A stretch of DNA of 64,000 nucleotides. Origin: Pseudomonadaceae bacterium (GTDB lineage Bacteria > Pseudomonadota > Gammaproteobacteria > Pseudomonadales > Azotimanducaceae). Location of the stretch: assembly GCA_024743175.1 (NCBI GenBank), contig JANSXA010000004.1, forward strand, positions 248,001 through 312,000. The letters run 5' to 3'. The notes below the pieces were generated by a model. It had not been told where the DNA came from, did not search any database, and worked only from the letters and a program-made list of their open reading frames with translations. The translations under genes were made by a program, and so were the position numbers. Positions 32,171 through 41,806 of the stretch are shown one piece after another; the stretch's first letter is position 1, and the number at the start of each line of letters is the position of its first letter.

Positions 32171-32809
32171 CTACCAGCGATTCCAATGGGTGATTTCAGC
32201 AACAGGCGCGCGCTTGGCGCGTTTGAAATCGGTGCCGATGGTGTAGGCAACCGGTAACAGGGCAACCTGGAGCACGTCATCCGGCAAACCGAGGATTTCA
32301 GCCGCCTCTTCCTGATGCATCAGGTGCAATGTAGTGAGTGCTGAGCCGAGTCCACGTGCTCTGGCTGCCAATTGAAAGCTCCACACAGCAGGATAGATAG
32401 AACCATACATGCCGGATGCCATGGTCAAAGGAATTGGATCTGCCGGTTTGCCCTGTACACAAGGAATTAAATGGACGGGTACCTCATGCAGGTGTTCCAT
32501 CAGGTAGGAGGCAGAAGAAAATACCTTTTCCATCTGCTTATCACCCTGTTCGCTGGCTTGTTCACCAGCGCTTGTGAGATATCCCTCGGCGCCTTTGCGG
32601 TATAACGCGGCGAGCTTGGCACGGGTGTCGGCGTCATCAACCACCATCCACCGCCAGGTTTGAGAATTTGACCCCGTAGGTGCCTGTATAGCCAGTTCCA
32701 GGCATTCGTCGATAATCTCTCTCGGCACCTCTCGGGTCAAATCCAGGCGCTTGCGCACCGCGCGGGTGGTGGCCAGCAGTTCATCGGTCATGGCGATATC
32801 AAAATCCAT
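32171..32809 (-). CDS. nitroreductase-family protein 2
   Basis: A 212-residue FMN-binding oxidoreductase fold. The FMN region is T-T-R-A-V-R-K-R-L-D (about 14-23) and A-I-Q-A-P-T-G-S-N-S-Q-T-W-R-W (about 41-55). The A-R-A-R-G-L-G-S-A-L-T-T-L-H block is standard. It is distinct in sequence from the nitroreductase at 14349. Members reduce nitro compounds, quinones or enones with NAD(P)H; the substrate is unknown. Confidence 0.88.
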   Translation of the reverse strand: MDFDIAMTDELLATTRAVRKRLDLTREVPREIIDECLELAIQAPTGSNSQTWRWMVVDDADTRAKLAALYRKGAEGYLTSAGEQASEQGDKQMEKVFSSASYLMEHLHEVPVHLIPCVQGKPADPIPLTMASGMYGSIYPAVWSFQLAARARGLGSALTTLHLMHQEEAAEILGLPDDVLQVALLPVAYTIGTDFKRAKRAPVAEITHWNRW

Positions 32810-32902
32810 TAATCTTCTCCCCAGTATTAATTTCGACCCAAGTGTACTCTATCAAAGCAGACGATTAAGCTTGAGTTTCCTCGGTCTTTTAGTTCGATCT
32901 TT

Positions 32903-34210
32903 ATGAATAAAATATTTGCTGTGCTGGTGTTGTCGGGTTTGTTTGCACTGCCGGCTGCTGCGGCTTTAGAAGATGAAGTTACCCGCCGCGCACAACAGAT
33001 TGAAGACCAGGTTGTGGCCTGGCGACGAGACATTCACCAGAATCCGGAACTGTCTAATCGCGAGTTTCGTACCGGCGCCCTGGTTGCTGAGCATCTGCGT
33101 AGTTTAGGCATGCAAGTGCAAACGGGTGTTGCTCATACGGGTGTTGTTGGCATTCTCAAAGGCGGTAAACCTGGTCCGGTTGTTGCGCTGCGGGCGGATA
33201 TGGATGCGTTGCCCGTGGTGGAAAAAACGGGTTTGCCTTTTGCCTCCGTCGCCACAAGTGAATACGAAGGAAAGCAGGTGGGCGTCATGCATGCGTGTGG
33301 TCACGACAACCACATCGCTATTCTAATGGGCGCAGCGGTTGTGCTTGCGCAGATGCGGGACGAACTGCCCGGCACGGTTAAATTTATTTTCCAACCCGCT
33401 GAAGAAGGCCCACCAAAAGGTGAAGACGGTGGCGCAAAAATGATGATCGCCGAGGGTGTGCTGAAAAACCCGGATGTTGATGCGATTTTTGGTCTGCACA
33501 TCGGACAACAGGGGCTGGCGGGTTCTGCAAGTTTCCGCGCCCGGGGCATGATGGCCAGTGCGCAACGTTTTGATATCACGATAAACGGTCGGCAGACTCA
33601 TGGCGCACGACCCTGGCTGGGCGTTGATCCTGTTGTGATTGGTGCGCAGATTGTTAACGCACTGCAGACGATTGTCAGTCGCCAGATCGATATCACCCAG
33701 GCACCAGCGGTGGTCACCGTGGCCACGTTCGAAGCGGGCATCCGTAATAACATCGTTCCCGAAACGGCATCGCTGTCCGGCACCATCCGCACCTTTGATG
33801 CGGATGTGCGCGCACAGATACATGAAAAAATCACCCGTATAGCCACCATGATCGGTGAGGCACAAGGTGCCAGCGTCACCGTTGAGATCGATCCGGGCGT
33901 GCCGGTCACCTATAACGATCCAACCTTGACTGCGGCCATGGCGCCAACGCTGCGTAAAGTATTTGGGCGTGACCGGGTGTACATCAGCGCGCGGGTCACC
34001 GGCGCTGAAGATTTTTCGTTTTTCCAGGAGCAGGTGCCGGGGTTCTTTTTCTATATCGGCGGCAGGCCTATCGACGTGTTGCCGGAAAAAGCCATTCCCA
34101 ATCACTCACCTTATTTCACAGCGGATGAGTCAGCTCTGGTGCCCGGTGTGCGGGTCATGAGTCAGCTCGCTGTGGATTTCCTGTACCAGCAGCAGATGAC
34201 CGCTAATTGA
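32903..34210 (+). CDS. exported M20-family amidohydrolase (HipO/AbgB-like)
   Basis: A 435-residue zinc peptidase-fold amidohydrolase with a signal peptide (about 1-21, ending A-A-A-A-L). Metal-binding elements: A-L-R-A-D-M-D-A-L-P (about 93-102), M-H-A-C-G-H-D-N-H (about 131-139), catalytic Glu-Glu in Q-P-A-E-E-G, a His in F-G-L-H-I-G and a C-terminal N-H-S-P. Relatives hydrolyse N-acyl amino acids, hippurate or carboxypeptidase-type substrates. Periplasmic location suggests nutrient scavenging. Single gene. Confidence 0.92.
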   Translation: MNKIFAVLVLSGLFALPAAAALEDEVTRRAQQIEDQVVAWRRDIHQNPELSNREFRTGALVAEHLRSLGMQVQTGVAHTGVVGILKGGKPGPVVALRADMDALPVVEKTGLPFASVATSEYEGKQVGVMHACGHDNHIAILMGAAVVLAQMRDELPGTVKFIFQPAEEGPPKGEDGGAKMMIAEGVLKNPDVDAIFGLHIGQQGLAGSASFRARGMMASAQRFDITINGRQTHGARPWLGVDPVVIGAQIVNALQTIVSRQIDITQAPAVVTVATFEAGIRNNIVPETASLSGTIRTFDADVRAQIHEKITRIATMIGEAQGASVTVEIDPGVPVTYNDPTLTAAMAPTLRKVFGRDRVYISARVTGAEDFSFFQEQVPGFFFYIGGRPIDVLPEKAIPNHSPYFTADESALVPGVRVMSQLAVDFLYQQQMTAN

Positions 34211-34260
34211 CGCCGGTGTGGTGTTATCGGGTAACTATTCTGTCGCGGCACACAGCCAGG

Positions 34261-34303
34261 TGTGATGTGCATCACACTTAGGTTTGCTCCGGCTGCCTAA
34301 AAT
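34261..34303 (+). promoter_or_regulatory. CRP-type class II promoter
   Basis: TGTGATGTGCATCACA (34261-34276) matches the CRP/Vfr consensus TGTGA-N6-TCACA at every defined position and is a perfect palindrome. A good -10 element (TAAAAT, 34298-34303) follows. With a start about 7 bases after the -10 (near 34310), the CRP site centre at 34268.5 falls at about -41.5, the class II activator position. It would drive the secreted protein gene at 34332 (GTG start), giving a leader of about 20 bases. The activator is not in the window; cAMP dependence is inferred. Confidence 0.72.
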
Positions 34304-34331
34304 ACGCGGGTCTGCGTGAACAGGACACCAC

Positions 34332-36377
34332 GTGACCCTATTTTCCGACAAGCTATATCTGACCCGCTTCGCAACCTTCTGGGTTTTCTGTTGTGCGTTG
34401 TTACTGTGCGTGCCGGTTTCTGCGGATTTACGCACGCCTGGCTGGTACGACGAAGGCGCAGGTGTGGCAGATTGGCATTATCGCGTACCCATCAATATCC
34501 CTGCGACTGCAGCGCCTGGATCAACGGTCAGCCTTGATGTCGATTTCGCGTCTCTGCTGAGCGCGATGAATGTTGATGTCAGCTCAGTGACCTTTGATCT
34601 GAATTCACCTCGTGTTGTAGGCAATGGCGGCGTGCTGGTGCCTGAGCAGGAGTTTGTCGATCGTATTTTTAACAATGTGCTCGACGCAGCGGGTAACAAT
34701 CGTGGTCAGGTTCGCTTTCTGTTAGCTGATGCAGCCGCAGGCGCGGAGTATTTTCTGTACTTTGACATTACTGCCAACGGCGCAAAGCCGGTCAACCCTG
34801 CCCTGGTGCTGAATGGCCACTTCGAACTTTCAGCCGGTGGCACGCCCACGCGCTGGTCTACCTCGGCGGTCAACGCCGGTGGTGACCAGAACAATGAAGT
34901 GCAGACCACCTCTCAGGGGCAGACGTTTAGTCTTGGCGGTGGTTGTGGAACCAGTGGTGTGGGCTCGCTCGATGTCAGCCCTAACAGTTCAGGTGGGTCT
35001 GCAACCGGACAGCGCTGGCATCTGCTCGGTTATCGTGATCAATGCGAGGACGGCAGTGGCAATGAACAGATTCGGCTCGACCGGACAATCTCAGTGCCTG
35101 CTGGTGGTGCCGCAGGTGTGTTGGAATTCTATTTTCAGCTACAGGCGTTTGATGGCATTACAAACAATAGTAACTTTGACTGGATAGAATTTCGCGTTAA
35201 CGGTGCAACGGTCAACCATCGCGATCTCGACATAGATAACGCCGGCTCGCCGCCGTTACGTATTGATCGTGACCGTATTGGACGTCCAGGTTACGCGGGC
35301 AGTCTACGCGATTATGGTTGGAGACGCGCAGAATTGGATCTATCACCCTATGCAGGTACAAGCATAACCTTCCGCGCGCAAACCCGGCACAGTGCTTCGG
35401 ATAATTCCTATCGTACCTGGGTCAAGCTGGATGACTTCACCTGGAGCCTGCAAACGGCAACCCTGGGTACTGTTGAGGCTTTTGGTATAAACGTATTTTT
35501 ACCCAACGATACGGCAACGGCTACCGAGTCTGAATATGTGCTTAACGATGTATTGGCGATCACGGCGCAGGTAGATGCGGCGGTTACAGCCGTACAGGCG
35601 GATGTGTATGACGCGGCAAATACTCTGGTGGCCAGTGGCATTGATCTGTTTGATGACGGCACACATGGCGATCTTGTGGCCGGTGATCAGGTCTGGAGCA
35701 ATGATGGCAGTGTGCCAGCCGACCCGACTTATACGTTCACGGCAGGACCCTTTGGCGCTGGCTGGCGCGTCAGCGCATACGCGCTGGATAATTCCGTTTC
35801 TGCCGGTGGTACGCTGGACGGGTTGTTAATGATTCCAGGCGCGGCAACCACGCCACAGAACCAGATCAATTTTTACAATGTGGATGATCAGACTTTTCTC
35901 CTTCGTGGCGCAGAGGTTGCGATAGATAAATCGCTGCTGACCCTGCAGGACATGATCAGCACCACCCAGCCGAAATCGATCCCGGGGGCCTGGATCCGCT
36001 ATCAGGTACGGGTAGAAAACCAGGGGCCAGACGGCATTAATGCAGACACCATTAACATTGTGGATGAAATACCAGTTGAAGTTTCATTGTGTGTCACTGC
36101 GGCCTGTACCTGTGTCGGGACAAGCTGCAGTCAGGTGGATCCTGTGCATTTTGATGAGAGCAGTTCGCCGATCAGCACCGGATTAACGTTTGATTACACG
36201 ACTCAGGTCGAGTATTCCACCGATGGCGTGAACTTCGGCTACACGCCGATGCCGGACGGCGAAGGTTTTGACAGCAACGTACGCTACGTACGCATCAGGC
36301 CCACGGGGCCGATGAATCAGCCTAGCGGTGGCAGCAACGCAGAATTTGAACTTCGCTACGTGGTGCGTCTGGAATAG
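34332..36377 (+). CDS. large secreted beta-sandwich protein (choice-of-anchor/DUF11-like)
   Basis: A 681-residue exported protein using GTG as start. The signal peptide covers about 1-36 (F-C-C-A-L-L-L-C-V-P-V-S-A). Residues ~40-150 and 150-360 read as carbohydrate-binding-like or concanavalin-like beta modules (W-R-R-A-E-L-D-L-S-P-Y-A-G-T-S-I-T-F-R-A near 345). Residues ~385-500 resemble a 'choice-of-anchor' filamin-like domain (D-D-G-T-H-G-D-L-V-A-G-D-Q-V-W-S-N-D-G), and ~520-681 a DUF11-like adhesin module with a Cys-rich loop (C-V-T-A-A-C-T-C). No C-terminal anchor or sorting helix is seen. Probably a surface or matrix protein under CRP-type control. Confidence 0.75.
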   Translation: MTLFSDKLYLTRFATFWVFCCALLLCVPVSADLRTPGWYDEGAGVADWHYRVPINIPATAAPGSTVSLDVDFASLLSAMNVDVSSVTFDLNSPRVVGNGGVLVPEQEFVDRIFNNVLDAAGNNRGQVRFLLADAAAGAEYFLYFDITANGAKPVNPALVLNGHFELSAGGTPTRWSTSAVNAGGDQNNEVQTTSQGQTFSLGGGCGTSGVGSLDVSPNSSGGSATGQRWHLLGYRDQCEDGSGNEQIRLDRTISVPAGGAAGVLEFYFQLQAFDGITNNSNFDWIEFRVNGATVNHRDLDIDNAGSPPLRIDRDRIGRPGYAGSLRDYGWRRAELDLSPYAGTSITFRAQTRHSASDNSYRTWVKLDDFTWSLQTATLGTVEAFGINVFLPNDTATATESEYVLNDVLAITAQVDAAVTAVQADVYDAANTLVASGIDLFDDGTHGDLVAGDQVWSNDGSVPADPTYTFTAGPFGAGWRVSAYALDNSVSAGGTLDGLLMIPGAATTPQNQINFYNVDDQTFLLRGAEVAIDKSLLTLQDMISTTQPKSIPGAWIRYQVRVENQGPDGINADTINIVDEIPVEVSLCVTAACTCVGTSCSQVDPVHFDESSSPISTGLTFDYTTQVEYSTDGVNFGYTPMPDGEGFDSNVRYVRIRPTGPMNQPSGGSNAEFELRYVVRLE

Positions 36378-36393
36378 TTGGGTTTAGAGTGGA

Positions 36394-37011
36394 TCAGGAT
36401 TTTGGCGCAAGCTGACCAAAACCATCCCCCGCTTCAATAAGCTCTACTTCCTCAGCGGTTGATTCCCGCCCCAGAACCGCATTGCGATGGGGGAAGCGGC
36501 CGAACTTCAAGATGATATCCCTGTGCTGTTGCGCAAATCGCAAGGCAGTGCCGGTGATCTCTCTGGCATTTTTGGGTGATGAGTCCCGCAGGTAGGTGAA
36601 CAGCCCCACCGCCATATGCTGGTCGCTGATGTCTTCAGAGTGCTCAAACGGCATGTAGAAGAAAGATTGCTCGTCCAGCGCCAGTTGCCGATCAGAGCCT
36701 GTAACAACACCGTTTCGTGCGGTCGCGAGAGCCAGGGCATCATAAGCAAAGGCGTCACGTGTGCCGCGAAAAATGTTCCGCGGCAGCTGGTCGGTGAGCA
36801 GAATGAAGGCGAGTTGCCCACGGGGGGTGTCCAGCCAGGCATCCAGCATGCCATTCTGAGCCCGCTGCAAAAACGGTAAGTACTCATCCCTGCAGCGCGC
36901 GTCGAAATTTTTGTCCGGGTTAAACCAGAGCTTGCGCTGTTTGTCTGCGGCCAGACCGTTGTTGAGCGGACCAAACCAGAAATCCAGCAGCTGCTCAAAG
37001 TCGGCAGACAT
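36394..37011 (-). CDS. DUF924-family protein
   Basis: About 205 residues of the DUF924 family, a TPR-like all-helical protein. Signature: F-W-F-G-P near the start, K-L-W-F-N-P-D-K-N-F-D-A-R-C-R, G-Q-L-A-F-I-L-L-T-D-Q-L-P-R-N-I-F-R-G-T (about 62-81) and F-F-Y-M-P-F-E-H-S-E. Function unknown. The ATG at 37011 overlaps the preceding gene's stop by one base (TAATG), so it is favoured over an ATG five codons upstream. Confidence 0.88.
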   Translation of the reverse strand: MSADFEQLLDFWFGPLNNGLAADKQRKLWFNPDKNFDARCRDEYLPFLQRAQNGMLDAWLDTPRGQLAFILLTDQLPRNIFRGTRDAFAYDALALATARNGVVTGSDRQLALDEQSFFYMPFEHSEDISDQHMAVGLFTYLRDSSPKNAREITGTALRFAQQHRDIILKFGRFPHRNAVLGRESTAEEVELIEAGDGFGQLAPKS

Positions 37012-37931
37012 TACAGGCCCCAGCACTCTCCATCATCAGCAAACAGAATGTATCCGTCGTAAGATTTTTCGATTTCGGCTCGAGACTGGCTTTCGCGGCC
37101 GCGGGTCCGATTCATGCGATGGCTCAACACCAGCATCCGTGCATCAGCCTGCTGCGCGATGCGCCCAAGCTGTGAAGGCAGTGCATGCAGCTCGCGCTGA
37201 TTGCCGCGTGCATTTTCGGCAATGGCGTGGGTGGCAATCAAAGCATCTGCGTCTTTGGCAAACTCCGGCATAACGTTTTTCAGATTGTTGAAATCACCGG
37301 TGATCACAACAGACATCTCACCGATATCAACACGCCAGGCCAGCGCCGGTACATCTGCGTGATTAACTGGAATAGCGCTCATGCGCAGTTCGTCATTGCC
37401 AAACCCGGCCCACCGCTTCTTGCCCAGGGAAGGCACGTTGCGTACCCGCACGCGATAGCCGCCGCTGGATTTCTGGGTGAGAAAGTCCTGCAGGTAGGCA
37501 TAGGCGCCATCAGGACCAATGAGTCTATTCACAAAGGTATCGGTGTCCGGGTAATTCGGGTTGTTGCTGTCCGGCCCGAGAACAATCAGGGGTTCGGTAC
37601 GATCGAGAAAATAGGAACCTTTGATGAACGCCGGAAAGTCGACACTGTGATCTGCATGCAGGTGGGTGTAGGCAATGGCATACAGGTCCTCAAACTTAGC
37701 ACCGGACTGGTCGAAGCCCACGGAAGAGCCTGGCCCGGTATCAATTATGATTCTGGCTTTGTTGTCATTCCAGATGACATAACTTGGTCCTGCTGCGCCG
37801 TCGTCAATCTCGGGACCCCCTGCGCCGAGAATCTGCACCCAGACGCCGGTGTCACCGCAAACCTGGTCGGCTCGGCTGGTAGTGCTGAACAGGGCTAGAG
37901 CGAGACTCAAGGTGATAACAATGTATTTCAT
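37011..37931 (-). CDS. exported metallo-beta-lactamase-fold hydrolase
   Basis: About 306 residues from the ATG at 37931, which has a CGGAG ribosome binding site 8 bases upstream; an ATG at 37973 gives a poorer start. A signal peptide (about 1-20) precedes the fold. The dizinc motif is T-H-L-H-A-D-H-S-V-D (H-x-H-x-D-H) with later ligands in V-N-H-A-D and V-I-T-G-D. It resembles RNase Z/arylsulfatase-like MBL proteins, but export argues against an RNA substrate. The DUF924 gene follows with a one-base overlap. Confidence 0.87.
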   Translation of the reverse strand: MKYIVITLSLALALFSTTSRADQVCGDTGVWVQILGAGGPEIDDGAAGPSYVIWNDNKARIIIDTGPGSSVGFDQSGAKFEDLYAIAYTHLHADHSVDFPAFIKGSYFLDRTEPLIVLGPDSNNPNYPDTDTFVNRLIGPDGAYAYLQDFLTQKSSGGYRVRVRNVPSLGKKRWAGFGNDELRMSAIPVNHADVPALAWRVDIGEMSVVITGDFNNLKNVMPEFAKDADALIATHAIAENARGNQRELHALPSQLGRIAQQADARMLVLSHRMNRTRGRESQSRAEIEKSYDGYILFADDGECWGL

Positions 37932-38001
37932 GGGAAGCTCCGGGGTTGGTGCAATGCAACTTACTTGAGGCAAGTCAGTTGTTTGGGTGTACGGGATCGA
38001 T

Positions 38002-39930
38002 TCAGGTATTTAACAGTTGGTCAATTTCAACCAGCATTTGTTCCGCGGACGCCTCATCCGGCATACGCCAGTCGCCTCTGGGCGAAAGGCTCACGCTACC
38101 GACCTTGGGTCCGGGCGGTAAGGTGGTGCGTTTAAACTGCTGGCTGAAGAACCGCGTAAAAAACTGGCGCAACCATTTCACGATGGTAGCCGGGTCGTAA
38201 CTATCAGCAAAACACCGTGTGGCCAGATGAAAGATTTTTGTTGGCGTGGCGCCATTGCGCAGGTAATGAAACAGGAAGAAGTCGTGCAGTTCATAAGGCC
38301 CAACAATTTCTTCGGTCTGCTGACCAATGTCCAGATCATCTGAGGGGATCAGCTCCGGCGAAATGGGTGTCTGCAGAACGGCCTGTAAGACGGTTGAAAA
38401 CCCTTTCTCAGCGCGATGTGCCGCATACCAGCGCACCAGATAGGCCATCATTGTCTTTGGCACACTGGCGTTGACGTTGTAGCTGGCCATGTGGTCGGCG
38501 TTAAAGGTGCACCAGCCCAGGGCCAGTTCGCTCAGGTCGCCGGTGCCGACCACCAGGCCTCCAACCTTGTTGGCGTAATTGAACAGAATCTGGGTGCGTT
38601 CCCGCGCCTGAGCATTTTCAAAAACAATGTCGTGTTCGCCGCCGTGGTCGAGGTCCTGCAGATGCTGGGCAACGGCAGCTTCGATGGATATTTCATGCAG
38701 ATCAACGCCGGCTTCGCGGGCCAGTTCGCGTGCATTGCTCAGCGTCTGACTCCCAGTGCCGGGTCCGGGTAAGGTCAGCGCATGCAACTGGGTAAACGGC
38801 AGGTCAAGCTTGGTAAGCGCATCCAGGCAAACCAGGAAAGCCAGCGTTGAATCCAGACCGCCTGATAAACCCAGCACCAGATCATCACAGTGTGCAGCGC
38901 GCATACGCCTGGCAAGCCCGGTGCTCTGAATAGCCATGATTTCCTGCGCACGCGCTTCAAACTCAGCTTCATCTGCGGGCACAAACGGATGTTTTGGGTA
39001 ATCCCGGGTCAGCTCTGTTAAGGGTAAACAAGCGGCTGGGCTGGTGTTGATTCGGTAAGCTCTGGGTCGGGGCGCGTGCACAAAACTGACGTTTCTGGCC
39101 CGATCGTGTTGCAGGACAGCGGTGTCAATTTCGGCCACGGTTGCGTGGCTCTCCATGCGGAAACGTTCACTTTGTGCCAGTAACTGACCGTTTTCCGCAA
39201 TCAGACAATGTCCCCCGAAGACGATGTCTTTGCTCGATTCCCAGCAGCCCGCGCTGCTGTATATATAGGCGCACAGCTGAGTTGCACTGGCCATGCGTAC
39301 CAGCTCGCGGCGGTAGTCGGCTTTGGCGATGAGTTCGTTGCTGGCGGACAGGTTCAGGACAATAGAAGCGCCGGCAAGGCTGGCCTTTGCACCAGGTGGT
39401 TCCGGGGTCCAGAGGTCTTCACAGATCTCGATGCCGATGAGGTGGCCATCCAGGTTGAACAGCTGATCGACACGTATCGGAAAAGTGCCCAGCTGGCTGT
39501 GGACAAGGGTTTCATTGATCTTGGCACCCGGGGTGAACCAGCGTAAATCGTAAAATTCCCCGTAGTTAGGCTGTGTTGATTTGGGTACAAATCCCAGCAC
39601 CTGGCCATTGCTGATCACCGCAGCGCAATTCAGCAAGCGTCCATCACTCAACCGCCAGGGTAGGCCGACTACCAGCAACGGCAGCGGATTTTTCTGGCAC
39701 AGTTCAATTAAAGCGTGTTCAACACCGTTTAAGAGCGTATCGCTGAAAAACAGATCCTCTGCAGAGTAGCCGGATAAACACAGCTCCGGGAACACGGCCA
39801 GACTCACGCCCTCGTCTGCGAGCAGCTGGCTTTGCCGTACAATTTCACCGGTATTGGCAACGGGGTCACCGATGCTGACGACGGGTGAGGCAGCTGCAAC
39901 TTTCAGGTAACCCAGGCTTGTGAAATCCAT
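38002..39930 (-). CDS. nadE: glutamine-dependent NAD+ synthetase NadE
   Basis: Converts nicotinic acid adenine dinucleotide to NAD+ using glutamine nitrogen and ATP. The N-terminal nitrilase-type glutaminase (about 1-300) has the triad E49 (F-P-E-L), K117 (V-P-K) and C170 (E-I-C-E-D-L-W). The C-terminal synthetase has the ATP-pyrophosphatase P-loop L-S-G-G-L-D-S-T (about 353-360). At 642 residues it is of the long, M. tuberculosis-like form (~680), not the short ammonia-dependent one. The 83-base upstream region holds no obvious regulator site. Confidence 0.95.
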   Translation of the reverse strand: MDFTSLGYLKVAAASPVVSIGDPVANTGEIVRQSQLLADEGVSLAVFPELCLSGYSAEDLFFSDTLLNGVEHALIELCQKNPLPLLVVGLPWRLSDGRLLNCAAVISNGQVLGFVPKSTQPNYGEFYDLRWFTPGAKINETLVHSQLGTFPIRVDQLFNLDGHLIGIEICEDLWTPEPPGAKASLAGASIVLNLSASNELIAKADYRRELVRMASATQLCAYIYSSAGCWESSKDIVFGGHCLIAENGQLLAQSERFRMESHATVAEIDTAVLQHDRARNVSFVHAPRPRAYRINTSPAACLPLTELTRDYPKHPFVPADEAEFEARAQEIMAIQSTGLARRMRAAHCDDLVLGLSGGLDSTLAFLVCLDALTKLDLPFTQLHALTLPGPGTGSQTLSNARELAREAGVDLHEISIEAAVAQHLQDLDHGGEHDIVFENAQARERTQILFNYANKVGGLVVGTGDLSELALGWCTFNADHMASYNVNASVPKTMMAYLVRWYAAHRAEKGFSTVLQAVLQTPISPELIPSDDLDIGQQTEEIVGPYELHDFFLFHYLRNGATPTKIFHLATRCFADSYDPATIVKWLRQFFTRFFSQQFKRTTLPPGPKVGSVSLSPRGDWRMPDEASAEQMLVEIDQLLNT

Positions 39931-40013
39931 TTGCTTAATATCTGTTGTCGGTGATTATTGAGTGGCTGACGTGTTCATCTGCGAAACACCGACGTTTAAG
40001 CGAGCAGTGTCGG

Positions 40014-40310
40014 TCAGTGTATCGGGGGTTCACTGCCTTCCAGTTCGCGGACGACGTCAGCGGTTTTCTGCAGAATGCGTGCGACCAGCGCATCAGCCGT
40101 TTTCGAGAACTGCAATCCCATGGCGACGCAGGTAGACAGCTCGATAATGGGCTGGGTCAGCTCCCAGGCATCGCTGGCACAGTTGAGGCTGCCGCGAATG
40201 CGTTTGAAGTGGGCCTTTGCAGTTGCAGACCCTTCCTCATCCAGCTGCACAATCAACTCATCCAGCAGCGGTGTGATGTTGTTACGTGCGGTGGTGGCTC
40301 TTTGCATCAT
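40014..40310 (-). CDS. small helical protein of unknown function
   Basis: Not recognised. From the ATG at 40310 it encodes 98 residues with two long predicted helices: A-R-N-N-I-T-P-L-L-D-E-L-I-V-Q-L-D-E-E-G and A-D-A-L-V-A-R-I-L-Q-K-T-A-D-V-V-R-E-L-E-G. The frame could start further upstream (ATG at 40340 or 40367). No signal peptide. The amphipathic pattern and codon use support a real gene; there are no informative neighbours. Confidence 0.5.
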   Translation of the reverse strand: MMQRATTARNNITPLLDELIVQLDEEGSATAKAHFKRIRGSLNCASDAWELTQPIIELSTCVAMGLQFSKTADALVARILQKTADVVRELEGSEPPIH

Positions 40311-40421
40311 CAACGACCCTTTCGCAAAAACGGTTCTCATTTTGCCTGTACAAGTAAGTGAAGCCAAGCGCCAGAGCGAATATGCTGTGGCGCTTGATGG
40401 CGGTTAAAAAGGGCAGTAACG

Positions 40422-41153
40422 ATGCGAATAACGGTTTGGAATGAGTATGTACATGAACGTCACAATCCTGCGGTAGCCGAGATTTATCCGGACGGCATTC
40501 ATGGTGCTGTGGCCAGTCTACTGGCAGGGGGGGTTACCGATGCGAAGGTACAAACCGCCACTTTAGAAGATCCCGAGCATGGTTTGACTGCAGATGTGCT
40601 GGACAATACTGACGTGTTGTTCTGGTGGGGACATCTTGCCCATCACAAAGTTGCAGACGAAGTTGTTGAACGCGTGCATCAACGTGTTATGCAGGGCATG
40701 GGTCTGGTGGTCATGCATTCAGCGCATTTATCCAAGATTTTCTGCAGGTTAATGGGAACAACCTGCAATTTACGCTGGCGTGAGGCAGATGACCGGGAAC
40801 TGGTCTGGACGGTGAGTCCTGGTCATCCTATAGCGGCTGGTGTTGCGCAACCGATTGAGCTTGCAACACACGAAATGTATGGCGAATACTTTGATATACC
40901 TGCGCCTGACGAACTGGTGTTTATCAGTTCATACAGCGGCGGTGAAGTGTTCCGCAGCGGCTGCTGTTTTTTCCGTGGCAAAGGCCGTGTGTTTTATTTC
41001 AGTCCCGGACATGAAACCTATCCGGTGTTTGCTGACCCTGATATCAGGCAGGTCCTGTGTAATGCTGCACGCTGGGTTTATCAGCCGCAAACCTCGTCAA
41101 TTGTGATCGACACCAGCCCGGAGTCGCCAACAGGCTGGTTTCAGACTGACTGA
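40422..41153 (+). CDS. ThuA-like (trehalose utilisation/glutamine amidotransferase-fold) protein
   Basis: A 243-residue ThuA-family protein, a class I glutamine amidotransferase-like fold linked to sugar utilisation. Landmarks: [14 protein letters not shown]...I-Y-P-D-G-I-H-G at the start, [23 protein letters not shown], and [12 protein letters not shown] near the end. Members often sit with sugar oxidoreductases, but none is here. It overlaps the convergent HAD gene by 13 bases. Confidence 0.87.
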   Translation: MRITVWNEYVHERHNPAVAEIYPDGIHGAVASLLAGGVTDAKVQTATLEDPEHGLTADVLDNTDVLFWWGHLAHHKVADEVVERVHQRVMQGMGLVVMHSAHLSKIFCRLMGTTCNLRWREADDRELVWTVSPGHPIAAGVAQPIELATHEMYGEYFDIPAPDELVFISSYSGGEVFRSGCCFFRGKGRVFYFSPGHETYPVFADPDIRQVLCNAARWVYQPQTSSIVIDTSPESPTGWFQTD

Positions 41154-41806
41154 GCCAGGTAAGCCGGCAGGTGCAGGGCGTCGGGTAAAACGTGATCTGC
41201 GCCAGCCGCCTGCAGCGCGTCTTCATCATTGCTGCCGCTGAGTACGCCGATACAGAGCATTTTCAGGGCGCGACCGGCATGCATGTCCAGTGCACCATCT
41301 CCCACCATAATGCTGTTGTTTGCTCTGGTACCAATCTGAGCAAGACTGCTATGCAGATGACGGGTGTCCGGCTTCAGATAAATAACGTCTTCGCGAGCGT
41401 GTAGCGCATCAACGTAGTTCAACAGGTCTGGGAATACTTCGAGCACCGCTGCGCGACAGTTGCGGGTAACCACACCCAGTTTCATATGGTTGTTGCGCAG
41501 TTGGGTTAACAATTCTGTTGCACCGGGAAAGGGTGCTGTGGATCGAGCCGCCTGCACTTCGAAATCTGTAATCAATTGATGCGCATCCTGCCGATAACGC
41601 GCTGCTACTTCGGGTTTGTTGGCGGCTAACCATTCATGTGCAGCATCAATGATCTCAACAATGTATCGGCCATGGTAAATCTCCGCAGGCACTGGCGTAC
41701 TCGCAGTGAAGTCCACCACCTCGCTGCGCAGCCGGGCAAGGTCGAGGTTAGGCGCCAGGGTGCCATCAAAGTCAAACAGAATGCCGCAGATGTGTGCGGT
41801 GCTCAC
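41141..41806 (-). CDS. HAD-superfamily hydrolase, phosphoglycolate-phosphatase-like
   Basis: A 221-residue HAD phosphatase. Motif I is F-D-F-D-G-T-L (about 11-17), motif II the Thr/Asn of G-V-V-T-R-N, motif III the Lys of Y-L-K-P-D-T and motif [10 protein letters not shown]. The helical cap between motifs I and II places it with phosphoglycolate phosphatases and related enzymes. It starts with GTG, overlapping the preceding membrane-protein stop by 4 bases, as the last gene of a coupled three-gene operon. Confidence 0.88.
   Translation of the reverse strand: MSTAHICGILFDFDGTLAPNLDLARLRSEVVDFTASTPVPAEIYHGRYIVEIIDAAHEWLAANKPEVAARYRQDAHQLITDFEVQAARSTAPFPGATELLTQLRNNHMKLGVVTRNCRAAVLEVFPDLLNYVDALHAREDVIYLKPDTRHLHSSLAQIGTRANNSIMVGDGALDMHAGRALKMLCIGVLSGSNDEDALQAAGADHVLPDALHLPAYLAQSV

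Noticed and set aside
33323-34105. 260-codon open frame on the minus strand inside the M20 amidohydrolase gene
   Set aside because: Antisense to a gene with all catalytic motifs; the predicted protein has no family features and arises from codon bias.
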